Positions 34,096-42,907 are shown, counted from the stretch's first letter. The stretch: 64,000 nt of DNA from Actinomadura opuntiae (GCF_030283205.1 NZ_JASNWF010000003.1:372001-436000); one strand, 5' to 3'. Notes: generated from the sequence alone by a model not told the origin. Translations and numbers: made by a program.

Positions 34096-35474
34096 CGGTC
34101 CTCCTCGCACCGGTCCGGGCCGGCCGAGCCGACGTCGGCCGCGTTCATCTGGTCGAGCCAGTGGCGCTGGAAGGCGCGAATGTTTCCCTCGGTGAAGGCG
34201 GAGTCGTAGGATTCGCCCGGTCCTGGATGGTCCTCGATGGGACCGCCCCTGCTCATGCCGGGTAGACCGGCCTGATAGTTGAGCCCCATTTCGCGGTCGC
34301 GGGCGAACCGGCTGCGGCCGACGCGGGAGGGCGCGTTCCAGAGAGTGAAGTCGTCCTGTTCGAGGATGCCGGGGGCGTTGAGGACGAAAAGGCCGTCCCG
34401 GTACGACTTCGTCCTATATTCTTCGGGCTCGGCCACGTGGAACACGAGCCATGACAGAACCTCGGTCTTGGTCGCACCGCGCGGCTGGTACAGCCGCAGT
34501 TGGGTGTGGACCATGACCTGCTGGGAGACGGGGTCGAAGGAGAACCCGCGGAAGAAGCCGAAATTGGGAAAGACCAGCCCGGCCAGCGGCATGCGTTCCG
34601 CGTTGAACCGCTGCTGATCGGCCGTCAGTTCCCCCTGGTCGAACAGATCCCATACCTGCTTCGGGTATCCCCACGGCGCTTCGACCGGCAGGCCGCTGCG
34701 TTCGAGATTCCATGCGAAGGTCGCATGCCCCTTCCCGGGGCTGAACATCGAGTACATCTCCTGCTCGCGCAGCAGCTGCTTGGAGATCCCGAGGTCTTCG
34801 AGGCTCTTGTGGGTGTGCGCCACGTGCAGCGCGTCACCGCAGTAGTTCTCGGCGCCCGTCTTCCAGTTCGCTTCCAGGAGGGCGCGCTCCGGCTCGCCCA
34901 TGACGATCATGCCCCGCGAGTCCAGGCCGAACACGGCCTCCAGGTACCAGGCCATGTCGCCCAGGTATTCGTCGAAAGGCGGGGCGGCGGGGTCGGGGCT
35001 GGCAAAGACCAGGCCCCATTTCACCGCGACATGCGGGGCCGCGAGCAGTCCCCAATTGGCGGTGTCGAGATTCTTGTACACCAGCGTCTTCCGCGGCGCC
35101 GACGCCCAGGTCCCGTCATTGCGGTAGGTCCAGCCGTGGTAGGGGCAGCGAAAATGGGAGCTGTTGCCCTTGGCGCCGCGGCAGACGGGCGCGCCCCGGT
35201 GACGGCAGGCGTTGTAGAGCACGTGGATCCGGCCGTCCTCGTCGCGGGTGACGATGACCTCGTCCTCGCCGAGGTGGCGCAGCACGTAGTCGCCGGGTTC
35301 GGCGATCTCGCTCTCGTGCGCTACGAACAGCCAGGACTTGGCGAAGACGCGGTCCAGTTCGGCCTGGTAGACGGCGTCGTCGGCGAACGCCTCGACGGGG
35401 AAGGTGCCATGGGCCGCGCCGGAGGCCGCCGTGGCCAGTACGGCTTGGACCCGGTCGGACGAGGTGAGCGTCAT
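34092..35474 (-). CDS. Aromatic ring-hydroxylating dioxygenase, Rieske alpha subunit
   Basis: 460 residues. The Rieske [2Fe-2S] cluster is bound by C90/H92 (NACRHRGAPV) and C110/H113 (RCPYHGWTY). The mononuclear iron site has D214, H217 and H222 (YCGDALHVAHTH) and a later Asp in LEQDDFTLW. It would add O2 across an aromatic ring to give a cis-dihydrodiol, drawing electrons from the ferredoxin and reductase encoded upstream. It belongs to the biphenyl/naphthalene/phenylpropionate-type group with beta subunits; the exact substrate cannot be read. Overlaps the reductase stop by 4 bases. Confidence 0.93.
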   Translation of the reverse strand: MTLTSSDRVQAVLATAASGAAHGTFPVEAFADDAVYQAELDRVFAKSWLFVAHESEIAEPGDYVLRHLGEDEVIVTRDEDGRIHVLYNACRHRGAPVCRGAKGNSSHFRCPYHGWTYRNDGTWASAPRKTLVYKNLDTANWGLLAAPHVAVKWGLVFASPDPAAPPFDEYLGDMAWYLEAVFGLDSRGMIVMGEPERALLEANWKTGAENYCGDALHVAHTHKSLEDLGISKQLLREQEMYSMFSPGKGHATFAWNLERSGLPVEAPWGYPKQVWDLFDQGELTADQQRFNAERMPLAGLVFPNFGFFRGFSFDPVSQQVMVHTQLRLYQPRGATKTEVLSWLVFHVAEPEEYRTKSYRDGLFVLNAPGILEQDDFTLWNAPSRVGRSRFARDREMGLNYQAGLPGMSRGGPIEDHPGPGESYDSAFTEGNIRAFQRHWLDQMNAADVGSAGPDRCEEDR

Positions 35475-36748
35475 GTGCTCTCCAAGGGGTGGTGGGAATT
35501 CTCGGTGGCGCGCCGGTGCGGCGGGCCGGTGAGCAGGTGGAGTGCGGTGGCCGGGTCGGCGCGTCCCGCCACCTGCCGTGCGAGCCGTGCCGACCAGCCG
35601 GCGGCCCCGATCGTGAGCGCCCCGGTCAGGGCGCCGTCACGGGAGTACAGCGCCGCGAGGCGCGCGCCGTCCCGGTGGACGGCGTGGACCGTGTCGCCCG
35701 GCTGCAGATGACCGTGGAACTGGATCTTCGTGCCCGCCTGGTCGGACCAGAAGTAGGGGACGAACGCGGCGGACGCGGCGCCGTCCCCGCAGATCGCCGC
35801 CGCGATGACCTCGGCGTGCCGCAGCGCCGCCTGGCGGTGCTCCACGCGCATCGAACGGCCGAACAGGGGGTTGTGCCAGCGGCAGACGTCCCCGGCGGCG
35901 AACACCCGCGGGTCCGACACCGATCGGCAGGCGGCGTCGCAGACCACGCCGTCGCTGATGTCCAGTCCGCTGTCGCGCAGCCAGGAGGTCGCGGGGGCCG
36001 CGCCCGCTCCCACGACGAGGAGGTCCGTGTCGATCACCGTCGCGTCGTCGAGGACGATGCGTTCCACCCGGCCGTCGCCTTCGACCGCGACGACCGTGCG
36101 ACCGGTGCGCATGTCGATGCCCTGCTGCCGGTGGATCGCTGCCACGGCGCGGCCGACCTGTTCCCCGAACCGGTGCAACGGGGTGGGTGCGCCTTCCACG
36201 ACGATCGGGGTGCGTCCCAGCGTGGCGGCGGCGGTGGCGACCTCCAGCCCGATGAAGCCGCCGCCGAGCATCACCGGACGTCTCGCCCGCCGCAGAGCCG
36301 CGTGCAAGGCCACGGCGTCGTCCCATGTGCGCAGTGCCACGATCCCGGCCAGCGGCGGCAGGGACGAGGGCCGGCGTGGCGCCGCTCCGGTGGCCAGGAC
36401 CACCCGGTCGAACGCTTCCGCCGTGCCGTCTTCGAGGAGGACGCGGCCACCGTCGAGGTCGAGGCCGCATGCCCGAACGCCCAAGCGCGTCCGCACGCCA
36501 AGGTCGACCAACTCGCCGTCGCCCGCCAGCGCGATGGCGGCCGCGCTGGCATCGGAGACGGCATCTCCGAGCAGGATCTGCTTGGACAACGGCGGCCTGT
36601 CATACGGGTGGCGGGCCTCCGCACCGATCAGGACCAACTCGCCCCTGTGCCCGGCCAGGCGCAGGGCCCGCACCGCACTGAGCCCGGCCAGGGACGCTCC
36701 GACCACGACGACACGGGACGCTGCGCCGTCCGTCGACACGTGCGGCAT
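35471..36748 (-). CDS. Ferredoxin--NAD(P)H reductase of the dioxygenase system
   Basis: 425 residues. FAD-binding VVVVGASLAGLSAVRAL, the family signature HPYDRPPLSKQILLG, an NAD-binding segment VMLGGGFIGLEVATAAATLG, the ATG motif VVLATGAAPRR and the second FAD motif VFAAGDVCRWHNPL. This is the BphA4/ThcD-type reductase that passes electrons to the ferredoxin encoded 4 nt upstream. Complete at both ends. Confidence 0.93.
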   Translation of the reverse strand: MPHVSTDGAASRVVVVGASLAGLSAVRALRLAGHRGELVLIGAEARHPYDRPPLSKQILLGDAVSDASAAAIALAGDGELVDLGVRTRLGVRACGLDLDGGRVLLEDGTAEAFDRVVLATGAAPRRPSSLPPLAGIVALRTWDDAVALHAALRRARRPVMLGGGFIGLEVATAAATLGRTPIVVEGAPTPLHRFGEQVGRAVAAIHRQQGIDMRTGRTVVAVEGDGRVERIVLDDATVIDTDLLVVGAGAAPATSWLRDSGLDISDGVVCDAACRSVSDPRVFAAGDVCRWHNPLFGRSMRVEHRQAALRHAEVIAAAICGDGAASAAFVPYFWSDQAGTKIQFHGHLQPGDTVHAVHRDGARLAALYSRDGALTGALTIGAAGWSARLARQVAGRADPATALHLLTGPPHRRATENSHHPLEST

Positions 36749-36752
36749 TCGA

Positions 36753-36941
36753 CTAGGCGATCGTGATCGCGCGTTCGGGGCAGCCGCGCACCGCGGCGTT
36801 CACGGCGGCCTCCTGACCCTCGGGCCGCTCGGTGCGCAGGACGGCCAGTCCGCTCTCGTCGTCGATGTCGAAGATCTCCGGCGCTTCCAGCGCGCACACG
36901 CCATGGCCGGCGCACTTGCCGAAATCGACTTCTATCTGCAT
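36753..36941 (-). CDS. [3Fe-4S]-type ferredoxin
   Basis: 62 residues. Cys ligands are in KCAGHGVC (C-x5-C, one Cys fewer than a 4Fe-4S set) and RGCPERAI, which fits a [3Fe-4S] cluster as in P450-linked actinomycete ferredoxins. Most dioxygenases of this type use Rieske ferredoxins, so this pairing is a little unusual. First gene of the aromatic operon. ATG 36941 follows GGGAGACGGG; a longer frame to 36989 is less likely. Confidence 0.9.
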   Translation of the reverse strand: MQIEVDFGKCAGHGVCALEAPEIFDIDDESGLAVLRTERPEGQEAAVNAAVRGCPERAITIA

Positions 36942-37350
36942 CCCGTCTCCCAGATTCCCGGTCAGGTGCAATTCTTTGCGGACGCCCATTCACGGTCCTT
37001 CTCCGGCGACGGCTCGGCGACGAGGAGAAGACCGGAATGTTTCCAACGTGTATACGAGGCGATGCTAGGAGCAGAGCCGCTCCGTTGAGAAATTGATGTG
37101 GTTGATGGCAGGTATCCGGTAGCGAATACCCGTAAGGGCTGGTCGGCCGCCTGCCCGCAAGCGAGCATGGGAGCACTACGGGCCTCGCCATGCCCGGCGA
37201 GGCGGCCTCTGCGACCCGCGCGTTCTCGGGGCGCAGGCCGGAGATTTGTCTTTATGGATGAGGAGTACAGCTCGCCATGTCCTGTCGCCACACCCTGATC
37301 CGTCGGCGCCGCCGCCCCGATTTGGTGGCCGAGCGTTTCCGGGCGCGGTC
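36942..37350. promoter_or_regulatory. Divergent control region between the aromatic operon and the dehydrogenase/kinase/enolase operon
   Basis: A 409-bp stretch with no convincing gene. It holds an imperfect 20-bp palindrome GGTATCCG-GTAG-CGAATACC at 37111-37130 (8-bp arms, one mismatch) and a possible leftward -10 TATACA (about 37049-37054) without a good -35, as expected for an activator-dependent promoter. An in-frame extension of the rightward dehydrogenase to 37246 exists but is not supported. The nearby LysR protein is a candidate binder. Confidence 0.4.
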
Positions 37351-38343
37351 GTGACCGCGGGACAGCGGCCGGTCGTCTTGGTCACCGATTACGCATGGCC
37401 GGATCTGGAGGTGGAGAGGGAGATTCTGGATGCCGAGCTGCTGGTGGCGGAGACCGGCGAGGAGGACGAGCTGATCGCCCTGGCGCCACGAGCCGACGCG
37501 ATCCTCACCTGCTGGAAACCGGTGACCGCGGCCGTACTGGACGCCGCGCCCCGCTGCCGTACCGTCGCCCGGTACGGCGTCGGGCTGGACAACATCGACG
37601 TCGGCCGCGCCACCGAGCTGGGCATGGTCGTCACCAACGTCCCCGACTTCTGCGCCGACGAGGTCGCCGACTCCACTCTCCTGCTGCTGCTCGCTCTGGC
37701 ACGTCGGCTGGGTCCGCTGGCGGCGGACGTGCGGGCGGGCGGTTGGGACAACCGGGCCGGCGGAGTTCCCGTACGACTGCGCGGCAAGGTGATGGGCCTG
37801 GTCGGCCTCGGGAACATCGCCCGGCACGTCGTCCCGCGCGTCCAGGCCCTCGGCATGGAGGTGCTCGCCTATCGCCGCAGCGGCCGTGCGTCGGACGTGC
37901 CGCCGGGCGTGCGCGTGACCGCGAATCTCGGCGAACTCCTCGCCCAGGCCGACGCGGTGTCGCTGCACTGCCCGCTGACGCCACAGACCAGGGGCCTCAT
38001 CGGCAAGGACGAGCTGGCGACGATGAAGGACACCGCCTTCCTGATCAACACGTCGCGCGGCGGGATCGTCGATACCGACGCCCTGGTCAGCGCGCTGGAC
38101 GGCGGGGTGATCGCAGGGGCGGGCCTCGATGTCACCGATCCCGAGCCGCTGCCCGCGGGGCATCCGCTCCGCGATCACCCGCTCGCCGTGATCACCCCGC
38201 ATGCGAGCTTCTACTCCGACGGCTCCACCGCCGAGCTGGCGTCGAAGGCGGCCCGCAACGTGGCGGCCATCCTGCGCGGTGAACGTCCGGCCTCGGTGGT
38301 CAACCCCGAGGTCTACCGGGCGGACATGCGGAGGCGGGCATGA
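37351..38343 (+). CDS. CtBP-like D-2-hydroxyacid dehydrogenase
   Basis: About 330 residues. The nucleotide-binding motif is GLVGLGNIARHVV; catalytic Arg (INTSRGGIVDTDAL), Glu (TDPEPLP) and His (ITPHASFYS) are all present. The N-terminus VVLVTDYAWPDLEVEREIL and TCWKPVTAAVL, ARYGVGLDNIDV are typical of the C-terminal-binding-protein branch. It would reduce a 2-keto acid to a D-2-hydroxy acid or the reverse. It overlaps the kinase gene by four bases. GTG 37351 is chosen because homology begins there; no strong Shine-Dalgarno. Confidence 0.88.
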   Translation: MTAGQRPVVLVTDYAWPDLEVEREILDAELLVAETGEEDELIALAPRADAILTCWKPVTAAVLDAAPRCRTVARYGVGLDNIDVGRATELGMVVTNVPDFCADEVADSTLLLLLALARRLGPLAADVRAGGWDNRAGGVPVRLRGKVMGLVGLGNIARHVVPRVQALGMEVLAYRRSGRASDVPPGVRVTANLGELLAQADAVSLHCPLTPQTRGLIGKDELATMKDTAFLINTSRGGIVDTDALVSALDGGVIAGAGLDVTDPEPLPAGHPLRDHPLAVITPHASFYSDGSTAELASKAARNVAAILRGERPASVVNPEVYRADMRRRA

Positions 38344-39338
38344 CGGTTCCGCTGTCCGCGCAGGCCCGCCGGATCCTTCACCACCTCGTCCAGCGGAAAC
38401 TGGTCCCGGACGGGGCGGAGGTGTCGGCGACGCCGCTGACCGGAGGCGTCTCCAACGATGTCTTCGCCGTCAGCGGCCCCGGCGTCGACCTCGTGGTCAA
38501 GGAGGCGCTGCCCGTCCTGCGCGTGGAAAGCGAATGGCGCGCCGACACAGGACGCATCGGCATCGAGGCGCAGGCGCTCCGGCTGGCGCACACCCTCACG
38601 CCGCAGGCCGTGCCGGCCGTCGTCGACTTCAATGACGGTGTCCTCGCCATCGAACGTGCGCCGCGCAGCTGGACGAACTGGAAGGACGACCTGCTGTCGG
38701 GCGTGGTCGACCCTGACATCGCCCGCGAACTCGGATCGGTCCTCGGCACCTGGCAGAGCCGCACGGCCGGGGACCGGAGGCCGATGGCCGACTTCGGCGA
38801 CCGCACCGTCTTCACGCAGCTGCGATCCGAGCCCTTCCATGGGCAGGTGGCGCTGCGGCATCCCGATCTGGCGCCCATCGTCGAGGCCACCGTCGCCGCC
38901 ATGTTCGCCGCCCGGGACTGCCTGGTCCATGGCGATTTCAGCCCGAAGAACATGCTGGTCTCCGAACGGCGGGTGTGGGTGCTGGACTGGGAGGTCGCCC
39001 ATGTCGGCGACGCCACCTTCGACCCGGCGTTCCTCCTCACCCACCTGCTGCTCAAGAGCGTCCACGACCGCGCGTCGGCCGGCGCGCACGCGGAACTGGC
39101 GTCGCTGTTCCTCGAGGCGCTGACCGCGCGGACGGCGGGGGCGGTCGTCCATGATCCCGGGCAGCTCACCCGGCAGGTCGGCTGCCTGCTGCTCGCCCGC
39201 GTGGACGGCAAGAGCCCCGCCGGTTACCTCACTGAGGACGAGCGGCCGCGCGTGCGCGAACTCGGCCGCTCGCTGCTCACCCGCCCCGTCCCCGACCACG
39301 TCAACGGCGTGCTGAACGCCTGGGAGACCCTCACATGA
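38340..39338 (+). CDS. MtnK/APH-type small-molecule kinase
   Basis: 332 residues of the aminoglycoside-phosphotransferase fold. LTGGVSNDVFAVSG is the glycine loop, VVKEALPVLRVESEW resembles methylthioribose kinase (MtnK), the catalytic loop is LVHGDFSPKNML and the metal-binding motif VLDWEVAHVGD. It should phosphorylate a hydroxyl of a small sugar or acid. It is coupled by 4-base overlaps to the dehydrogenase before it and the enolase paralogue after it, so the three probably act in sequence on one substrate. Confidence 0.85.
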   Translation: MTVPLSAQARRILHHLVQRKLVPDGAEVSATPLTGGVSNDVFAVSGPGVDLVVKEALPVLRVESEWRADTGRIGIEAQALRLAHTLTPQAVPAVVDFNDGVLAIERAPRSWTNWKDDLLSGVVDPDIARELGSVLGTWQSRTAGDRRPMADFGDRTVFTQLRSEPFHGQVALRHPDLAPIVEATVAAMFAARDCLVHGDFSPKNMLVSERRVWVLDWEVAHVGDATFDPAFLLTHLLLKSVHDRASAGAHAELASLFLEALTARTAGAVVHDPGQLTRQVGCLLLARVDGKSPAGYLTEDERPRVRELGRSLLTRPVPDHVNGVLNAWETLT

Positions 39339-40675
39339 CCACCGCGACCACGATCAGCTCACTGCTCGCTTGGGAGGCTCTGGACTCGCGTGGCAAACCC
39401 ACCGTCGGCTGCGAAGTCACGCTCGCCGGCGGCGCGCGGGGCAGCGCGACGGTCCCGTCCGGCGCGTCCACCGGGACGCACGAGGCCGTGGAGCTGCGGG
39501 ACGGTGATCCCAGCCGGTATGCCGGGAACGGTGTCCGGAAGGCCGTCGCCAACGTCAACGGCGAGATCGCCGACCGTGTGCGCGGCCTCGATGCGGCCGA
39601 CCAGCGCGGGCTCGACGCTGCGCTCCGCGAGCTGGACGGTGCCCCTGGCCTCGCTCGTCTCGGTGCCAACGCGGCGCTCGCCGTGTCCGTGGCCGCGGCG
39701 GTCGCGGCGGCGCAGGCCACCGGCGTCCCGTTGTGGCGGCACGCCGCCCGCATGGCGGGGCGCGACGACGCGGTCCCGCTGCTGCCGCTGCCGATGGTGA
39801 ACATCATCTCCGGTGGTGCGCACGCAGGACGCTCCATCGACGTCCAGGACTTCCTCGTCGTCCCGTTGGGAGCGGGCTCGTTCGCCGAGGCGATCGAATG
39901 GGCCGCACGGGTGCGGGCGGGCACCGCGCAGGTATTGCAGGACAGCGGGCTTCCGGTGGCCCTCGTCGCGGACGAGGGCGGTCTCGGGCCGATCCTGCCC
40001 ACCAACCGGCGCGCCCTGGAACTGCTCTGCGAAGGCATCGAACGAGCAGGACTGCGTCTGGACGACGGTGACGGAACCGGAGTGGGCATCGCCATCGACA
40101 TCGCCGCCACCCAGTTCCTCGCCCAGGACGGCAAATACGTGCTCGCCGCCGAACAGCGCCGTCTCACCAGCCAGGAACTGGTGGAGGAACTGGCCCAGTG
40201 GTGCGCGGAGTTCCCGATCGTGTCGCTGGAGGACGCCCTCGCCGAGGACGACTGGGACGGCTGGACGGCGGCGACTCCCAAGCTGACCGTCAACAAGGCT
40301 GGGCGGCGCGTGCAGCTGCTCGGCGACGACTTCTTCGTCACCAACGCCGAACGGCTGGAACGCGGCATCGGCACCGGTGCAGCCAACGCCGTCCTGGTCA
40401 AGCCGAACCAGGCGGGCACCCTCTCCGATGCCCTGACCGTGGTGAAGCGCGCCCACGAGGCCGGCTACACCACCGTGCTGTCGGCCCGTTCCGGCGAGAC
40501 CGAGGACACCTGGCTCGCCGACCTGGCGGCCGGTTGGCACACCGGCCAGATCAAGGTCGGCTCCACCACCCGTTCCGAACGGACCGCGAAGTGGAACCGT
40601 CTGCTGCGCTTGGAAAGCGAACCGGGCACGTCGGCCCGCTACGCCGGCGCGGCCGGAATCACCAAGCCCCTGTAG
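39335..40675 (+). CDS. Enolase paralogue with altered active-site positions
   Basis: 446 residues, full enolase length. Kept: SGASTG loop, GGAHAG His, DEGG Glu, metal Asp/Glu/Asp (AIDIAATQF, VSLEDALAEDD, LLGDDFFVTN), Lys in LVKPNQAGTLSD, Arg-Ser of ARSGETED, and Lys in GQIKVGS. Changed relative to yeast enolase: E168 is Asp (DVQDFLVV instead of xxQEFMI) and H373 is Ala (LSARSGETED instead of SHRSGETED). It can probably still form the enediolate on a 2-phospho acid, but may prefer a substrate other than 2-phosphoglycerate. Third gene of a coupled trio. Confidence 0.88.
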   Translation: MTTATTISSLLAWEALDSRGKPTVGCEVTLAGGARGSATVPSGASTGTHEAVELRDGDPSRYAGNGVRKAVANVNGEIADRVRGLDAADQRGLDAALRELDGAPGLARLGANAALAVSVAAAVAAAQATGVPLWRHAARMAGRDDAVPLLPLPMVNIISGGAHAGRSIDVQDFLVVPLGAGSFAEAIEWAARVRAGTAQVLQDSGLPVALVADEGGLGPILPTNRRALELLCEGIERAGLRLDDGDGTGVGIAIDIAATQFLAQDGKYVLAAEQRRLTSQELVEELAQWCAEFPIVSLEDALAEDDWDGWTAATPKLTVNKAGRRVQLLGDDFFVTNAERLERGIGTGAANAVLVKPNQAGTLSDALTVVKRAHEAGYTTVLSARSGETEDTWLADLAAGWHTGQIKVGSTTRSERTAKWNRLLRLESEPGTSARYAGAAGITKPL

Positions 40676-40687
40676 GCGGACGTGGGC

Positions 40688-41617
40688 TCATTCGTCGCCG
40701 GCGACATGGTCTTGGGCAACGGCGAAGAGCTGCTCGCGCAGCCACACGTGCCCCGGGTCGCCGTCCCGGCGGGCGTGCCAGTAGGCCAGTTGGCGGAGGG
40801 GGCGCAGCGGCGACTCCAGGAGCAGCACGACGAGCTCGGCCGCCTCGGCCACGCGCAGCGCCAGCCGCTCGGGGATGATGGTGATCAGCGGCGTCCCCGT
40901 GATCATGAACGGCATCGCGACGAAGCTGCTCGCGCCCGCCTCGACGTTGCGGGTGATCCCGAGGCCGTCGAGGTCCTCCTCGACGATGCTCATCCGCTCG
41001 CCGGGCACGTAGGCCAGGTAGGGCCAGTCGGCGAGGCCCGCGGCCGTCAGCCGGCCGGCGGCGGCCAGCGGGTGCTCCCGCCACACGGCTCCCACGAACC
41101 GGTCCTCGATCACCGTCGCGCTGGAGCAGTCCGGCAGGTCACCGGGGCCCACCAGCCGGTCCGGGATCACGGCGACGTCGATCTCGTCGCGCTGCAGGTC
41201 GGAGAGGTAGCCGAAGGACGGCGGGCTCAGATCGACGCGCAGCCGGGACGCCTGCGCACCGAGCCGGGCGAGCAGCGGCCGGACCAGCATGATCCCGACG
41301 TAGTCGCTGGCCACCATCGAGAAGGTGCGGGCGTCGGCGGACGGGTCGAACTCCGGAGGCCGCAGGACCGACTGCTCGACGGTCGCCAGCACCTCGCGCA
41401 CCGGCCCCGCCAGCGCCTCGGCCCGAGGCGTCGGGACCAGGACGCGACCCTGCTTGACCAGCAGAGGATCGTTCAGGGCCTTGCGCAGCCGGGCGAGCGC
41501 CGTGCTGACGGCGGGCTGGGACAGATGCAGCCGTTCGGCGGCCCGGGTGACGTTCTGCTCGCGCAGCAGGGTGTCCAGGACGAGCAGCAGATTGAGGTCG
41601 AAGCCGCTCAACTCCAT
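40688..41617 (-). CDS. LysR-family transcriptional regulator (NodD/NahR-like)
   Basis: 309 residues. N-terminal HTH (FDLNLLLVLDTLLREQNVTR, AAERLHLSQPAVSTALARLRK) and a periplasmic-binding-like effector domain. The NodD/NahR branch is suggested by NLLLVLDTLLRE and LVGAVWREHPLA-type sequence; this branch often senses aromatics. Divergent from the VanB-type reductase and convergent with the enolase paralogue. ATG 41617 follows AAGGAGGAC. It may regulate the reductase, the aromatic operon, or both. Confidence 0.9.
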   Translation of the reverse strand: MELSGFDLNLLLVLDTLLREQNVTRAAERLHLSQPAVSTALARLRKALNDPLLVKQGRVLVPTPRAEALAGPVREVLATVEQSVLRPPEFDPSADARTFSMVASDYVGIMLVRPLLARLGAQASRLRVDLSPPSFGYLSDLQRDEIDVAVIPDRLVGPGDLPDCSSATVIEDRFVGAVWREHPLAAAGRLTAAGLADWPYLAYVPGERMSIVEEDLDGLGITRNVEAGASSFVAMPFMITGTPLITIIPERLALRVAEAAELVVLLLESPLRPLRQLAYWHARRDGDPGHVWLREQLFAVAQDHVAGDE

Positions 41618-41720
41618 TGTCGTCCTCCTTGGCGGGCACCATCGTGCCTGGTCAGCCGTGGCCGACACAGCGTAGCCAGAGAGACGGCACCCGACACGGC
41701 ATGCCGCCCGACAATGGGAA

Positions 41721-41780
41721 ATCCGGATGATTGGCATCAACGATCGTGATGGCCCACGGCATTCGGATGCGGGATATCCG
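41721..41780. promoter_or_regulatory. Candidate LysR operator(s)
   Basis: The 8-bp palindrome ATCCGGAT (41721-41728) and the inverted repeat CGGAT-N7-ATCCG (41764-41780) share the same half-site and lie between the LysR gene and the reductase. The second is a 17-bp interrupted dyad near the size of LysR boxes. Confidence 0.4.
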
Positions 41781-41798
41781 ACCCTAGGCTCACCGGTG

Positions 41799-42812
41799 AT
41801 GAATGAGACGTCGATACCTTCCGGCCGGCCGCATCGGTCTCCTTACGGCCGCGGCCACCACCTCCGGCGGGCGTCGCACAGCGGCGGACGCCTTGTGGTT
41901 CGCGGCAAGGAACGTCTCAGCGACAACGTCGTCCTGCTGCGCTTGGGCGACCCGGAAGGCCGGCCGCTGCCGGGCTGGTCCCCCGGCTCCCACATCGACG
42001 TCGTGCTACCGAATGGCCTGGTGCGGCCGTACTCGCTGTGCGGCGACACCACCGACCGGGACGAGTGGCGGCTCCTCATCGGGCGCGAAACGGAGTCGCG
42101 CGGCGGCTCGGCATTCGTCCACGACCGGCTGGACCGCGGCGACCATCTCGACTACCTGGGCCCCCGCTGCCGGTTCCGGCTCCGCGGCGCCGGCCGTTAC
42201 CTGTTCCTCGCCGGCGGGCTCGGCATCGCCCCGCTGATCCCGATGGCGCGCCTCGTCGCGGCCTCCCACCTCCCATGGTCCATGGTCGTCGTCGGCCCCG
42301 AGGCCGACGTCGCGCCCATCACCGCGATGCTCACCGACCTGCTCCCCCGCATCACCCTGCTGCCGACGGGCGAGGACGCCCGGCCGGACCTCACCGCACC
42401 ACTGACGGGCCTCGACCCCGGAACCGCGATCTACGCGTGCGGCTCGGACCGGTTCGTCGATGCGGTCGAGCAGATCAGCAGCCGGTCTGGGCTCACCGTG
42501 AACCGGCAGCTCTTCACTGCGGGCACGCCACGAGGAGGCGATGACAAGCCCGTTGAGCTGGTCCTCGCCCGGTCGGGCTTGACCTTCACGGTGCAGGCCG
42601 GAACATCGCTGGCCACCGGCCTCCGGCAACTGGGCGTGCGGGTGCCGGTGTCCTGCGGCGCCGGGATCTGCGGGGCATGCCTGGTGAAGGTGGTGGCCGG
42701 CGTCCCCGACCACCGCGACCGGCTGCTGAGCACTGAGCAGCGCGGACGTGGCGACTCGATTCTGACCTGCGTGTCGCGTGCGCACACACCCCGTCTCGTC
42801 CTGGACCTCTGA
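41799..42812 (+). CDS. Phthalate/vanillate dioxygenase-type reductase (FMN/NAD/[2Fe-2S])
   Basis: About 337 residues. FMN-binding RPYSLCGD, NAD-binding FLAGGLGIAPLIPM, and a C-terminal plant-type [2Fe-2S] ferredoxin with CGAGICGACLVKV and a last Cys near ILTCVSRA. This single-chain class IA reductase serves monooxygenases such as VanA. No matching class IA oxygenase lies next to it; the Rieske dioxygenase 6 kb away already has its own ferredoxin and reductase. The first 30 residues are basic and variable; the start is uncertain (ATG 41799 or GTG 41796). Confidence 0.88.
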   Translation: MNETSIPSGRPHRSPYGRGHHLRRASHSGGRLVVRGKERLSDNVVLLRLGDPEGRPLPGWSPGSHIDVVLPNGLVRPYSLCGDTTDRDEWRLLIGRETESRGGSAFVHDRLDRGDHLDYLGPRCRFRLRGAGRYLFLAGGLGIAPLIPMARLVAASHLPWSMVVVGPEADVAPITAMLTDLLPRITLLPTGEDARPDLTAPLTGLDPGTAIYACGSDRFVDAVEQISSRSGLTVNRQLFTAGTPRGGDDKPVELVLARSGLTFTVQAGTSLATGLRQLGVRVPVSCGAGICGACLVKVVAGVPDHRDRLLSTEQRGRGDSILTCVSRAHTPRLVLDL

Positions 42813-42907
42813 GCTCCCCGCGTTGTCCCATCATTCGGAACTTTTCGGCCCAACGGTGGATCTCACCGCAAGAACGGCCCATGCCCCGACGTGAGGAGCA
42901 GTTCCGG

